Assembly (NCBI GenBank): GCA_027946365.1
Contig: JAPEUQ010000001.1
Location: forward strand, 2,232,001 to 2,296,000
From: Kalmusia sp. IMI 367209
Taxonomy: Eukaryota > Ascomycota > Dothideomycetes > Pleosporales > Didymosphaeriaceae
Direction: 5' to 3'
DNA length: 64,000 nucleotides
Shown here: positions 24,607 to 36,800 of the stretch, piece by piece
Layout: every line of letters begins with the position of its first letter
Position numbering within the stretch: the first letter of the stretch is position 1
Program-made: the position numbers and the translations under genes
The notes under the pieces: model-generated
Database searches by the model: none
Told to the model about the DNA's origin: nothing
The model's input: only the letters and a program-made list of their open reading frames with translations

Positions 24607-24885
24607 GGGGCCGTGAAAGTTGTCTGTATAGCCGGAGCAGGCGGTGGACACCTCATCCTCGGGCATTCTTGTACATCGTTGGGCAGAGTAATGTAGCCTG
24701 TTGTATTGCATGGTCTCGAATGGCGCTCGCAGGTCTCTGCACGATATCCCTTCCTTGAATTTTTTTTACAGCATCACACGCAAGGCATTCGCCGGAGTTG
24801 GCATTCTCTCTAGTGTAGCGTTGGGTTGGTTGGTTGGTCAGATATTAATACAACATGGTAATTGCCTATGACTACGTTTCCGGCT

Positions 24886-24889
24886 CACG

Positions 24890-24922
<33 letters not shown>

Positions 24923-24938
24923 TATCACACACACCGTC
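24886..24938. repeat. (AC)n microsatellite
   Basis: Nearly pure CA/AC dinucleotide tract downstream of the transporter gene. Confidence 0.9.
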
Positions 24939-25862
24939 ACCGAACCAGATTCGTGGACTGTTCCTCTTGTGTACCGTGTGTCCTCGGGTAGCTTAGCCGA
25001 CAATGCACGTGTACAGTAAATTTCCGTCCTAGGCGTAGTGCACGGTGCTCGCGCACTGAAGTAGAAAGTCTCATCTCCTGGTATTGTTCCAAACAGCAAT
25101 TTGCGCGGCATGTCGAACCCCGGCGTGAGCTTTGGTCGGAGGTTTCCATGCCCCGGGCGTCCCTGGTCGGGGCCCTCTATCAGAAGCCGAGCGCATGCAC
25201 AGTCGAGCAGGCAGCTGACCGACGAGGGGTCGAGGCCGATGGCGCGTATTGTGTTGCGGACGACATTCCAGGAAGGCAGGCCAGGTCGTCGAACGCAACT
25301 GCAACCCACACAGCGCCCGAGTGGCATGCATGCTCGTTCTCAATGTTTCAACGCATGGCCGATTCGCGACAAGACAAGCATTCTCCGCGCCGGTGGAGGA
25401 GAGCTTGGCAGGTTGCACCGGAGGGGTGCGCGGGGCATGGAGCGTCCAAGCGCAAAAGAGTCCGCGTTTCACGCTCTCTCTCACTCACACGCTCTCTCAC
25501 CCTCTCTCCGCGCAGGGGCGCCGCCGTCGACTTGAGCGAAGGCCAACCAACCGCAGCGTGGGAAAGGCGCGATCTGGGGAGCTTGGCGATGCGGTGGAGC
25601 CCGCGCGTGCAGGCGCCAATATGCTCGATGCGACGCCATGGACGCGGCACAATGCCGGAGCCGGGAGAGGCTTCTTCTAGAGAGATCGCCAATATGGTTG
25701 ATTGAACGGGGCGCGCGGCACTGGCCGCCTTTCACACTCCACCGGCCAGCCACGTCGCCCAAAGCGGCCTAGTGGGCCGAAGCCCAAGGTAACGTTGAGA
25801 GGTAGCATTGTCCAAACACCCCACCACGCAAGCAATTCGCCATCACGGCCTGCCTGCAAACG

Positions 25863-25905
25863 ACCCGCCGGCTGGCACTCGCTGGCACTCGCTGGCACTC
25901 GCTGG
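25863..25905. repeat. 11-bp tandem repeat CTGGCACTCGC
   Basis: Three to four copies in the upstream region of the hexokinase-like gene, about 450 bp before its ATG. Possible binding-site array or neutral minisatellite. Confidence 0.75.
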
Positions 25906-26346
25906 CTGCGTGCCTGTTCCCGGTCCCTCCTCCACGGTCGGACGGTGCCCCCCTCGCCCGCGCGCCCTGAGCGCGAGCCAGCCCACCCCAAGCCCCGCCA
26001 CCCTTACAGCGCGCCGCTGGTCCTGCGTGCTGAAGCGCTGCCGTGCCTCAGCGGGCGTGTCTGCTCGCCGGAGGATTTTCCCAAGTGTGCCCTTAGCGGA
26101 TGGCACCCTCTCCCTATTATGCCATAAGCCGTACAACCATGCTTAAGAGCCGTTTGCGACATCGCTGTCGAATGCCACCGGCCCGCCTGAAGTCTCTGGT
26201 AGGTTCCTGACCACCGGACATCTCGTGCCCGCTGCGAGGTCTGATATACGCCTGCAAACGACGCGCTGGCCCAAGACCTGGCCCCTCGGTCACCACTGTC
26301 ACCATCATTAAAACCTTTTAAAACCTCCAGCTGCCACCCCAGGCCC

Positions 26347-28121
26347 ATGCCCACCCTCCTGCTGAAACGCTTCAAAAGCCGCCGTATGACCCTGTCCGCG
26401 TCTGACTGCGCCCACGACGCCAACCTCGACCCTCCCGCCGGCCGCCCCTCGTGTTGGTATAAGAAGCCCATGTTTGACTTCTGGCAGAGCCTGCTCGCGG
26501 CTCTGGAACGCCTCGTCATGTTGCCCTCGCTGATCCACTCGGTGCTGCCCTCGCTGCCTCTGCGGAAGCGCACCCGGGATGCTGTGCGAACCTACGACCG
26601 CACCATGGACGACCTCTTGCGGGAGGTCCAGCGCCTGCTCGAGGCTCCGCTGGACCCTGCAAAGCTGCTGCACATGTCTGGGAAGCTGCATGCCCAGTTC
26701 GCACCAAAGCTCCAGGCCAGCGACATCTGCATGCTGCCATCATACAACCACAAGCTCCCCACCGGCCTCGAGCAAGGAACCTATCTGGCCCTGGACGTCG
26801 GCGGCTCTACCTTCCGCGTTGCCGTCGTGGAGCTAAACGGCCAGCAGCCCGCCGCCAAGAGCATGCGTATCGTCAACATGAAGAGCTACAAAATCGACAA
26901 CTCGGTACGCTACCTGCGCGGCACCAAGTTCTTCGACTGGATGGCCGACAAGATCGAGACGGCCATTTCGGACCCTCAGCTGAAGAAAATCAACGGCGCC
27001 AGCACCTTCCCCATGGGTTTGGCCTGGTCCTTCCCCGTCGAGTACGTGCACGTGTCGCCGCGAGCTGCTTCCTTTTGACTGATCTTGACGCCAGACAAAC
27101 TTCCATCCGCTCTGGCAATCTGCTTGCCATGGGCAAAGGGTTCCGTGCAACAGAGGGCACGCTCGGCCAAGACCTGAGCGAGCTGATCATGGCTCCTTGC
27201 AGAAAGCGGGTGGGTCCATCAACACACTGATCATCACGCAATAGGATACTGACGCCGCTGCTCTAGAACCTGCCTGTGAGGTTGGACTCGATTGTGAACG
27301 ACTCGTCAGCAACCCTGTTGTCACGTGCATACGAGGACCCCGCAACACGCTTTGCCGTCATCCTCGGAACTGGCTTCAACATTGCCGTGCATCTTCCCAC
27401 ATCCACCCTGGCCTCGTCAAAGTACAAGGGGTACCCGCAGAAATGGCGGGATGAGGCCACGCACGTCCTGGTCAACACAGAACTCAGCATGTTTGGCGGT
27501 AAAACTGTATTCCCCATGACCCGATGGGACGAACAGCTAAACGAAGCACACGTACGCCCGGATTTCCAACCTTTCGAGCACATGATCAGCGGTCGTTATC
27601 TGGGAGAGCTTGTACGATTGATCATTGTGGAGGCAGTCCGCACAGCAGGCCTGTTCGGAGGAGAAGTGCCAGACAAACTCAATGAATCCTACACGCTCGA
27701 CGCCGGTACCATTGCAGCTTTGGAAATGGACGAGTCGAAGAACTTGGCCAACGGCATTGCATTGTTCCAGACGAAGCATCCACTCACCAGACCTCCCACT
27801 TACAACGATATCCACTTTGTCCGACAAGTCTCTCAATTGGTTGCCCATCGCGCGGCTGCCTTCCTTGCAGCTGGTATCCATTCGCTCTGGATTCTCCGTA
27901 CTACCTCAGAAGGCCTGACAACAGCCTCTGCTGGAAAGATGGCCATTGGATGCAACGGATCCATCATCGAGAAGTACCCGCTTTTCCGCGAACTTTGCCA
28001 ATCTCATCTAGATGAATTGACCACCGCCTCTGGGGCAGAGCCGAAGTCAATATCTCTTGAAATTGCCGTCGAGTCAGCCATCTTTGGCGCTGCAGTTGCA
28101 GTGTGTTGCCTCGAGGAGTAG
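26347..28121 (+). CDS. hxk3: Hexokinase-like GlcNAc kinase (HXK3/NAG5 type)
   Basis: Predicted to phosphorylate GlcNAc to GlcNAc-6-P. Exons 26347-27041, 27095-27209, 27267-28121; 554 residues. Introns 27042-27094 (GTACGT..CCAG) and 27210-27266 (GTGGGT..CTAG) join FPVE|QTSIRSGN and CRKR|NLPVRLDS. Hexokinase features: phosphate loop LALDVGGSTFRVAVVEL at 147-163, FPMGLAWSFPVEQTS, catalytic Asp in VNDSSATLL, adenosine-side ILGTGFNIAVH, and FEHMISGRYLGE. The sugar loop reads GNLLAMGKGF where ordinary hexokinases have a WTKGF-type sequence, which fits a non-glucose kinase. The first ATG is used; Met42 (26470) is an alternative start. Cluster position supports the GlcNAc role. Confidence 0.86.
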
Positions 28122-30956
28122 GTGCATCAATTTCGCAAGTGCCGCATTATACCCCGTTCAGCGATGATAGTTTGTATATACGCGCAGCATTCCATTTTTT
28201 TCCTGGTTTTCATTCGGTATGTACGCATTGGAGGACTGCATAGAATATGGTTTCATTTTGTTGCATCGATTATCACTTCCGTTTCTCTTCGCATGTTGAC
28301 GACGGAGACGACGAAAAGGACTAAGAAATGCGACGCATTGAGTTGGCATATGAGCTCAAGAACTGCATATGGGCAAGTTCCCAGCGGCGTTTGGAGGTCG
28401 AGTGAGCCTCTTCTGCCTGAGGCCAGAAACAAAAGGCACTAATGTTATTATCTTCATCATTGTCATACCTATCTGCGGCGACCCTCTCTCATGCTTAAAG
28501 CCGAGGCTCACATGAAGCGTACCATAGAGATACATCGGGATGTCACGTCCCTGCGTCAGGATGCCGAATGCCCTTCGTTCGATCTACTGATCTACGTCGA
28601 AGTACCACCGAGATCTACCGATCGCATACCCCCCCGCGCCATTTACCTCCTACAACCGTCCTTGCATCTAATCTTAACAACCGACGAATCGAGCCGCAGA
28701 AGTGTACACTCTCTCTACCAACACTGCACAGTAGTATCGCAGCACAATGCATTGGACGCAATGCTACAGTTGAAGTCGTGCTCCGCGACTCTGACTACTC
28801 GCTCCGTCACCTTCCTCTCCATCGGATGCTAGAGCCGCCGTCGGGGAGACCGATGAGTCAGTACAAGAGGTAGTACTCACCGCGATGACAGGCGCCACAT
28901 AGCAGACCCTGAACGTCGCAGTGAGACATCGGTGTCCTACCAAACGAGACAATAGCATTGTTGCATGGCGGGCGCGGTTTTACTCGGTCCTGCTTCCGGA
29001 CAGCGAAGAGGGGGGTAGTATGCCGGGCGTTCTAGCGTTAAGTCTTTCTGTCAGTCTCCGCACAGTACGTACTATTGAAGCAATAAGCCTCATCTGCAAA
29101 TGCAGCAGTATAGGTAGGTGTCTTTCCAGTTGACTGCCCGAAAGAGAGAAGCGTACCAGTAAGGAACCAGACTGGGGTCCGCAAACGGGTGCTCAGTGTC
29201 TGTCTTCATGCGGTAGCATGCTCGAAGTATGCAGTACCACCACGATGATACACTTTACCACTTCGTGTTCACGAGACCCACTCATCATCTCAACCAACCA
29301 CCATCACCTTCCTCTCTTCCCACTTCCGTAGACATCACGGTAGGAAAACACGTGGACTCCGCTCGTGGTTACAGTTCCAATATCATCAAGCCCACTACAA
29401 CCACAGTATCCACGACGGACAACGCCACTAACGAAATATTTCACGTGGCCAGCCGGCGCTCTCCACCCTCATACTCTCCTAGCCGCGTAGCGTATCCACT
29501 CTCGCTTCGGCCTGGCCTCGGCTACACTAGTGGTGGTATAACAACTCACGTGTCGGCGCGTAAACAATGGACGCCCGCGATGCAACCCAAGGTGACCACA
29601 TCTCCACTCCACCCCTCTCGTCTCGCATTCCCGAAATCCAACCCCAATATCGGGTTCCTGGTCGCCGGTCCGCACCCACCTGCATGTCTGGAAAATACCT
29701 TGGGAAACCATGGAGAGTGCTGGGAGAGGCAGGTGGGAGTGATGAGGGTTTGAGGTGTAGACGGTGCTCTATAGATGAGACGCACGTCTTGCATGGCAGC
29801 AGTCACATTTTATGCCATCGATGCCGATGCTCCATGTCATGCTGTATTATGCCATGCGAGCGGAACTTGCCTTCTTGGATCGTCAGTCCCGCCTGATCTT
29901 ATTCCTACTCGGTCTGCACTCCAAGAAGCTACCATGTATTGATGGTTCCTGCGGTGAGCGTGAGGCGAGGCGAGGCGAGGCGAGGCGAGCTGGCAACGTA
30001 CGAGCCGCCGGAGAGAAGGTGGTAAAGCGGACGTCGCAGTGTGCAGTCATGTCTGCACGCACGCAAAGCACCCCCAGTGATTCGCCATCTTGCACGTCAA
30101 AGTGGACCGGGCTGCTTATGGGCGGAGGGGAGGGTGTCAGTCACGGCTCACTCCAACTGCCACTCCGCCGCTGCCCGCCGAAAACGCTAGGTCAATGCGA
30201 GAATTTGCCAATACAATGTAAAACATGCGTATTTCTGAGCTAAGACTGGGATATAATGCTGTTTGCGGACCCGATCTTTATAAAAGAAAACTTCTTCCAT
30301 ATTCACCCGCCGTTTGCTCGTTACTATCCTTTCCATCCCATGTCTTCCGCGTCTCGCTTCCTCTGGCTTGTATACGAGCCAGTATGGTCCAGAGTACTTC
30401 ATGTTCGAATTTGCCGAGTCTGAGACGCCCCGGTAGTTGCGAATTTTCCCAGATGAACACTTCTGGTGACGCGTGGCCTACGCGACATCGAGAGCGGACT
30501 TGTTGTCGTTTAGAGCCCCCGGCTGAACTTCTCTCTTGCTTGCGCGTTCTGCCTTCTTGCAGTGCTAAGATTAGAATGGCGATTGTAGAATCAGCAAGAG
30601 CACATTTCGCCAAAAATGCGAGGGGTGCCTCTGGAAAGCGTCTCTCCACCCTTCGTCCGAGCGTCAAGAGGATGATTGTAAATGTCACCTTCTCACGTAT
30701 CGAAAAGCAATAGAAGAACGCAAGATGCGATTCCTCGGGTCACTGGGAAGTGCTTCGATCATTGTCGTTCTGAACCTACTTGTACCGTCTCTTGTTCGAC
30801 CCAGCAGACAAAATTCATGCGAACATTCCGAACCCCACGGTATTTCAGTCACCCAATCGTACAGAATCGAGAAGCGCCGTCGTAAATCGTCGAGCCCATT
30901 CCGCAACAAGAACGCCCCAAAACCGAAAGCACAGGGTATTGAACTACAAAATGGCA
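28122..30956. other. 2.8-kb convergent intergenic region inside the cluster
   Basis: Lies between the 3' ends of the kinase (+) and the Ndt80-type gene (-), so it need not hold a promoter for either. No frame here has recognisable features; the longest (29229-29753, +) is low-complexity and unconvincing. A GGCGA pentamer repeat is at ~29963-29990. A non-coding transcript or a missed spliced gene is possible. Confidence 0.5.
29963..29990. repeat. (GGCGA)n pentanucleotide repeat
   Basis: About five uninterrupted copies of GGCGA/GAGGC in the convergent intergenic region. Confidence 0.8.
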
Positions 30957-32604
30957 TCACCAAGCATCGGAAAAGTATCGTTTGGATTTGTTCTTCACAG
31001 CTAGCGCCTTCGGATCTGGTGGTAGATTTGTGTGGTGGACGACGTGTGGCCGGTAGACGGCGTCCACGGGCGGCATCCAGTCATCCAATCCAAGTGGGAA
31101 GTACTCGTACAGCAGATCGGCACTTTCGTCGGGGCTGTTGATGAGCCCCACGGAGAACGAGGGCGGTCGAGCAGGAGTCCCTCGCTTTTTCGGGTGTTCG
31201 GATGGAGATGCGGGCTTCTTTGGATCATCATCAGTCAGCGACAGGGACACTGGGGCCATGTTTGAGCGCTGTATGCTCTGGCGCGAGAGGTCAGGAGTTG
31301 ATCGTGCATATGGCGTCACTGGTGCCGGTGGATCCGGTGGAATGGCAGTCATGGGAGCAGCCGGCACTTTCCAATCCAGACTGAATTCAGGGGAGAGAAG
31401 AGGATCTGGGTTGAATTCGAACGGGAGCTGAAGCGTGTCCATTGGCTTGGTCGCACCAGGAGTGGCCTGCACATTGCTTTGGTTGGTTTGAGTTTCACCA
31501 GTAGGTGTTCTGCTTGGATGATGCGGCGGATGAGCTTTGCGGACGGAACCACCTGTTCCGCTGATTGGCATGTCCTTACGGGACTGGAAGTTCCTGGGAC
31601 TGCGCCCGCGCACAATGATGGCGCCCGAGTGCACCTCGCACACTGGCACCTTGGCGCCGTTGGCGAGTATGGCCACAACCTTCAGCCGCACGACGAAGTG
31701 CTGTTGCAGCTCCTTCCGGCGCCCATTGTTCGCGGTGGCGATCCTGAATTGCAACCTCTTCCAGCTGATGGGGAAATTCACGTACTCCGAGTCCATGTCT
31801 TGCCCACTGTTGAGATCGAGCGGATATGAAGGAGGTTCTTTCTCGGTCTTGTCCTCGGCTACTGCTGCGGTGCTCGCAGGGGTTTTCCAGGGCACAGATA
31901 TGATCTTTACGGGGTTGCCCTCCAGCGACTCGGTGGCGGATATGGTAAGTTCTTGACCGATTATGGGCAATTGGTCTCCCTGGTCGGTAAGGAGGTATTG
32001 AAGGCTCCTAGGTAGCGTGACAGTGCCGGTTATCTGGAACAGGTTTCGCCGGTAGCAGGTGAGTTCGGTTGGGGCTGCAGCGACGTCGCCGGCCGACGCC
32101 CACGGTGATTCTGCCAGGAAGAACATGCCGTGTAGCTGGGCGGACATGGATATGGTGACCCGTTGCGCCACATAGTTGAGCAGCGTGTAGGGGACATTGG
32201 GGAGCGAGAAGCTGAGCAGCTTGTTGTCGCGCTCGATACTGGGGCTCTCGGGCAGGCCATTGTTGTCGGGATGCAGCGGTTGGTCGTATGCGCTCAGCAC
32301 GTCGGAGAAGGGGTCTTCGTAGGCGCTCGAGAAGCGCTTGAGCTGCGGCGGCGGCTGGATGTGGTGCTGTGCAAAAGTGTCCTCGCTGCTACGCAGAAAG
32401 GTCAGCAGAGAGAGGTTCATGGCGGCGCGCTGCTTACCCGACGAAGGTCTCAGCGTCGTAATTAGAGCGCTGGTCGAGCTGGTCCATGGGCAGCATGGGC
32501 ATGCCCAACTGGTCGGGTCCCGTTACGTTCTGAAGTGACATTGGGGCTGCCAAGTAATTCATGGTGATGGTGTCGAAGTTATCCATGGCTGCTCGTCTAT
32601 CCAT
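30957..32604 (-). CDS. ron1: Ndt80/PhoG-like transcription factor, RON1-like
   Basis: 532 residues from exons 32604-32438 and 32388-30957; intron 32389-32437 (GTAAGC, CTGAC, GTAG) joins AETFVG to SEDTFAQHH. The central third is an Ndt80/PhoG DNA-binding domain: YRRNLFQITGTVTLPR, then FPISWKRLQFRIATANNGRR, then VVRLKVVAILANGAKVPVCE, ending GRSPRNFQSRKD. The C-terminal third is a proline/serine-rich probable activation region with FEFNPDPLLSPEFSLDW. In Trichoderma reesei the Ndt80-like RON1 controls the GlcNAc cluster. Position between the kinase and nag3 makes this the probable local regulator, but other Ndt80 paralogues (XprG/VIB-1, NdtA) share the domain. The start was set at the first ATG of exon 1. 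Confidence 0.87.
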
Positions 32605-32811
32605 GGCTGTAGGCCCGGGTGTCGAGGTGCGGCGAGGGCGCGCATGCGCATGGGACGAGGGCTAGCTGCGTGGGCGGGGAGAGGACGGGCGGGCGGACGA
32701 GCGGTGGACTGCAGACGCGGGAGCGTTCGGCGATGTCTGCTTGCACAGATGGGGGAGGAGAGGACGCGAGGATGCGAGGAGAGGCTGGGGTGGTTTGGCG
32801 AGGGCGGCGGA

Positions 32812-32852
32812 CTCGAGCAGCACTGGCAGCACTGGCAGCACTGGCAGCTCAG
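32812..32852. repeat. 9-bp tandem repeat (GGCAGCACT)
   Basis: About four copies, roughly 210-250 bp upstream of the ron1 ATG, read here on the plus strand. Confidence 0.8.
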
Positions 32853-33749
32853 TCAGCCGTGATACCAATACGCGACTGCGCTGGACGTGATAGGCAGTGG
32901 CTCACAGCGACGTGCACGAAGCAATACTGCGGTTCTGGCTGCTGAGCCCGTCGCCGTGAAGCTGTGCGACTGACGGCTTGGGGCCCGAAGAGATCACATG
33001 CAGCTGGCCAAGCAGCGGAAGTCTTGCAGCGCTGAGGGTCCCGCGGGGCGCCCTGGGTAAATCAAACGGGGCGACAGGTGGAGAAGAACCCCCCCGAGTC
33101 GCGCCCGTGTGTCTGCGCCCGCCTGTACTATGTATTGTGTCCAAGAGCCTCCGTGGGACGCTTGTGCCCGCTGTTTGTGGCATGAAGTGACCAGCCCCTG
33201 GAGCTTCCACGGCCCTTCTCGAACAAAGGCGCCGTTGCGCGAGGCCCTGATCGGCTGCGGCAGTCAGCCATCAGCCCCGTCGCGGAACCTGAGCGTTCAT
33301 GGGGCCGTCGCGGGGCTCCAGCACTCGCTGTCCAAGAAGTAAGCCCGCTCCTGCGACGCCATCTTTATTCCAACGTCCCGCAGCCACGCCGCCGTCGCGA
33401 GCCCGCCCGCTCCGTCCGCTGCGCTGTCGCGACGACTGTCTGTCTGTCCTGGTCTTGCTGCGTCCTGATGTTGGCGTTGCGAAGGGATCCGTTGTGCAGC
33501 GAGGAACCGAGTCTTCGGGCATGACCTGCTCGCATACACGCCGGCCATACGCTGGCCATGGCCAGTGACAACGCCCTGTGGCAGCCACGTCCAACCGCAC
33601 TGCAGGCTGACCAGATCCATTGCAGATCCGCGAGCCTGAACGAGCGTGAACGAGCTTGGACGAGCTTGGACGAGAGACAGCTGCACTAAGAAAATGCTCG
33701 TCGATGGCCTCGCCAAGTTCCGCAACGCATTGCCGTTGTTGGAAGTGCT

Positions 33750-33777
33750 ATGTACTGTACTGTACTGTACTGTACTA
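33750..33777. repeat. (TGTAC)n pentanucleotide tract
   Basis: Four to five copies of GTACT in the nag3 3' flank, within the distal ron1 upstream region. Confidence 0.8.
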
Positions 33778-33898
33778 TACATAAACCCCTAGCGCCCGCC
33801 GGGTATCCCAAACTCCACGGCGATCCCCCAAACGGGATCTGCCGTTCGAAATCGTGTAACATGCAGGCCAATTGCGTTAGACGCTTCGCCCAAAAACA

Positions 33899-36800
33899 TC
33901 AAGAAGGAGGAATCAAGGTCCATGTCGCAGCGTCACAGCTCACCTCTTCGAAGTTGTGCAGCACTTCGAAACCCATTGCCGAAAACCCGTCAAAGTTTCC
34001 ATCACCATCCATCTGCGCATGTGTCAGCTTACGTATGAGCGCACGTGGTAACAAAGCGGTCACTTACGTAGTCAAGCAAACACGCGTTTCCACCCAGCTT
34101 CTTGATTTGCCGCATCCCGAGCAGGACAAGGCCCTGGAGTAACGTCGAGTATTCGCCTACCCCGGGCGAAATCACGGGCGATGAAATGCCTCCTGCCGCC
34201 TCTTTGAGATCTTTCAAGGGGGGGATGAACTCATACAAGGCCGAGCGGTGATCGTAGAGCACGACAGTACCCACCAATGCGCCGTCCTCCGGCCTCTTCG
34301 CACGGAGAATACCGCAAGCCGCAGGATCCGAGAGTGCGATCTTGTAAACCTCCGCCAAGCCCTGACGGTTACTTGTTTTGATGTGGTCCAGAATAGGGCT
34401 TGCATACTCCCATCCGTAGACAATGTCGAATTGCGCACCCGCACTTGCCAGGCTCTTTGCCATGCCATCTGGCGGGGACCATGCCTGCAGGTTGCGTGCA
34501 ACCATGTTGCAGACAGGACGAGACAGTGCAGCATTCCACCCCAGGTTGGCAAACCAGGAGCGTAGGCGTTTCCGCTCCGTGCCGTGACCTGTTGGGATCC
34601 CAAGGAAGATGCTCGGTAAGCGGGACCCGAGCTGAAATCGCCTGATCCCATCTCTCTGCAGGAGTGTTCTTATAGCTCGGTTGTGAAGCGAGTGGCCAAT
34701 TGACAGCTTCCTCCGGCCGGGGTCGACAAACAGTGCGCCTATAACACCTGTACCTGTTGATTTGAAGAAGTAGGTCGAACAGAAGCCATACAGCGCGTGT
34801 GTGCTGCTGTTACGAACAACAAAATGTGACTCCTCCACCTCCTTATCATGTAAGATGAACGAGTTTGATGTCGCGCTGGAGAGTTCCGATCGTTGATTTG
34901 GCGGTGTACCCTCCATCACCGCAGTGATGAGATTGTCAAGAGCATTGGCATCTCGTTCTTCATTGTAAATCTCGACCAGCCAATGATGTCTTGAGTGATG
35001 CAACTTTTGGCTTTTGCTGATCGTTCCGGGCAGTGTTCCAGTTGGGGAGAGTTCCCCGTATAACACCTTGACAAGGGAGTTCAAGGCAGTCTCCGTAAAG
35101 TCGTACGTGCATATATAAGTGCCTATGGACGAATCCATAGCAAAGTCGTACGGCGAACTGACAGCGACAACGATAAGTGGCTTCTCACGCTTCTCGCCAC
35201 CAGTTGTGTATTGCATGTTACATATCATAGAGACGTGCTTTGTGAAGCCGTTCTGGTACAAGTTCCGGTTGGCATCCGCTGTGATGATAACGATTGCACT
35301 TGCGCGATTGATCAAATTCTCGTGGACCGGCCGCACACCATTGGCCGTATACGATGTATGCAAAACGCGTCCATTACGCTGTCTTGCGAGGGATCTGCCC
35401 AGTTCCCTGAAAACTCTCTCGCCACTCATGACAGACGAGCTTCGCTCCCACGCTGCGGGCTCAGGTGAGGCTGTGTTTGCGGATTCCGATAGCTGCCGAG
35501 AAGCAGCGGAGGCAGCCAGTGGTTTGACTAGTGGAGTCAAGAGCAACAATTCCTCTTCATTGTCAATGATGTTGGTCAGCGGTAGCAGCCGGTTCTTGTC
35601 CCGAACTACGGAGATGGATCCGTTGTATGCTTTCGTTGACAGAGCAGTATGGAGTGGCTGAAGGCTTTCCAAGAAGTTGATGCCGGGTGGATTAAGCGCC
35701 TTTTCCCAGGATGTACATTTCGACTTCATGTTTAGAACTCGACGGAGAGAGTTATAGATCCTATCTTTAGAGATCATTGCGTTTTCAATACCGGTCCGGA
35801 GGCCTTTGAGTGCTTCTTGTTGAACCGAAAACGAGCGGCAGAGCAGAACAATATCGCAACCGGCATTGACAGCCATGACAGTGCCGCCACCGACGCCAAT
35901 ATTGTGACTGAGGGCATCCATCTCCAAACACTCTGAGAGAACGACACCGTCGAAGTTCATCTGTTTACGGAGCAAATCGGTCACAACTTGTTCTGATAGA
36001 CAAGCGTGCATTGCGTTGAGACCCGCCGACGACATGGCGCAGCCACCAACCATCATAGCATCGAGGCCTTGCTGGATGGCTTCCCGGAATGGTATCAGAG
36101 CGCTGAGACTCAATTGTTCTAACGATTCAGTGATGATGGGCACGTCCAAGGTTGAACCGAGAAATTCTAGGTTACCGTAAGACGGGAAATGCTTGCCCAG
36201 AGTAACAACACCAGCGTCCTTGTAGCCCTTCATAAAGGCCACGCCAAAGGCTGATACTTCCTGAGGATCGTCACCCGCTGTTCTGACGCCGAGGGGCTGA
36301 TTTCTCGCATTGGTGAGTACGTCTAAGCACGGTCCGAAGATCCAGTTGATGCCACATGCTGATATTTCTTGCGCCGTTGCCTTCGCAACCTCAAAAGCAA
36401 GATCAATCGAGCCGGTCGCAGCCATGCCCATGCTGCTGGGGTACTGGCGAACGTAGATTTCATCAAAGAGGCTGTTGACGCCACCGTTCTCCTGGTCGAT
36501 TCCGATAGCCAACGGAACAGGGTGGCCGGCATCGTGGGCAATCTTCTGAAGCTCATAACACAGCTTCGTCGTTTCCTCAGCGGCTGGGTGGTATTAGCTG
36601 ACTTGAAGCCACAGGTCGCTAATTGAAACATGGCTTCTCACACTTCAGATTCTTCGCAGTTAGTAATATGGAGCCTAGGTGGTGATCTTCGATCAGCGTC
36701 TTGATGTGCGGCGTGACAGAGGTTCCATCAAAGCCCATCATAAACAGTTGGCCCTTTTACACACGGCGGTTAGCTCGACGCACTACCAACAGACTGACGT

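Larger units (their letters stand above)
24607..26346. other. Intergenic, upstream of the kinase gene
   Basis: About 1.7 kb, GC-rich in the second half. Contains an AC microsatellite (~24890-24935), TC-rich runs (~25465-25520) and a tandem 11-mer CTGGCACTCGC (~25863-25905). No gene supported; the long GC-rich frames on both strands look like composition artefacts. Confidence 0.5.
32605..33898. promoter_or_regulatory. Upstream region of ron1 / 3' flank of nag3
   Basis: GC-rich 1.3-kb region. Close to the ron1 start (32812-32852) lies a tandem GGCAGCACT repeat. Near 33750-33777 there is a TGTAC pentamer tract, and near 33645-33675 a GGACGAGCTT-type repeat. No gene supported; regulatory content is inferred from position only. 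Confidence 0.45.

Noticed and set aside
29229..29753. 174-codon frame in the convergent gap
   Set aside because: Low-complexity Thr/Ser/Pro/His content, overlapped by antisense frames, no domain and no splice-linked extension.
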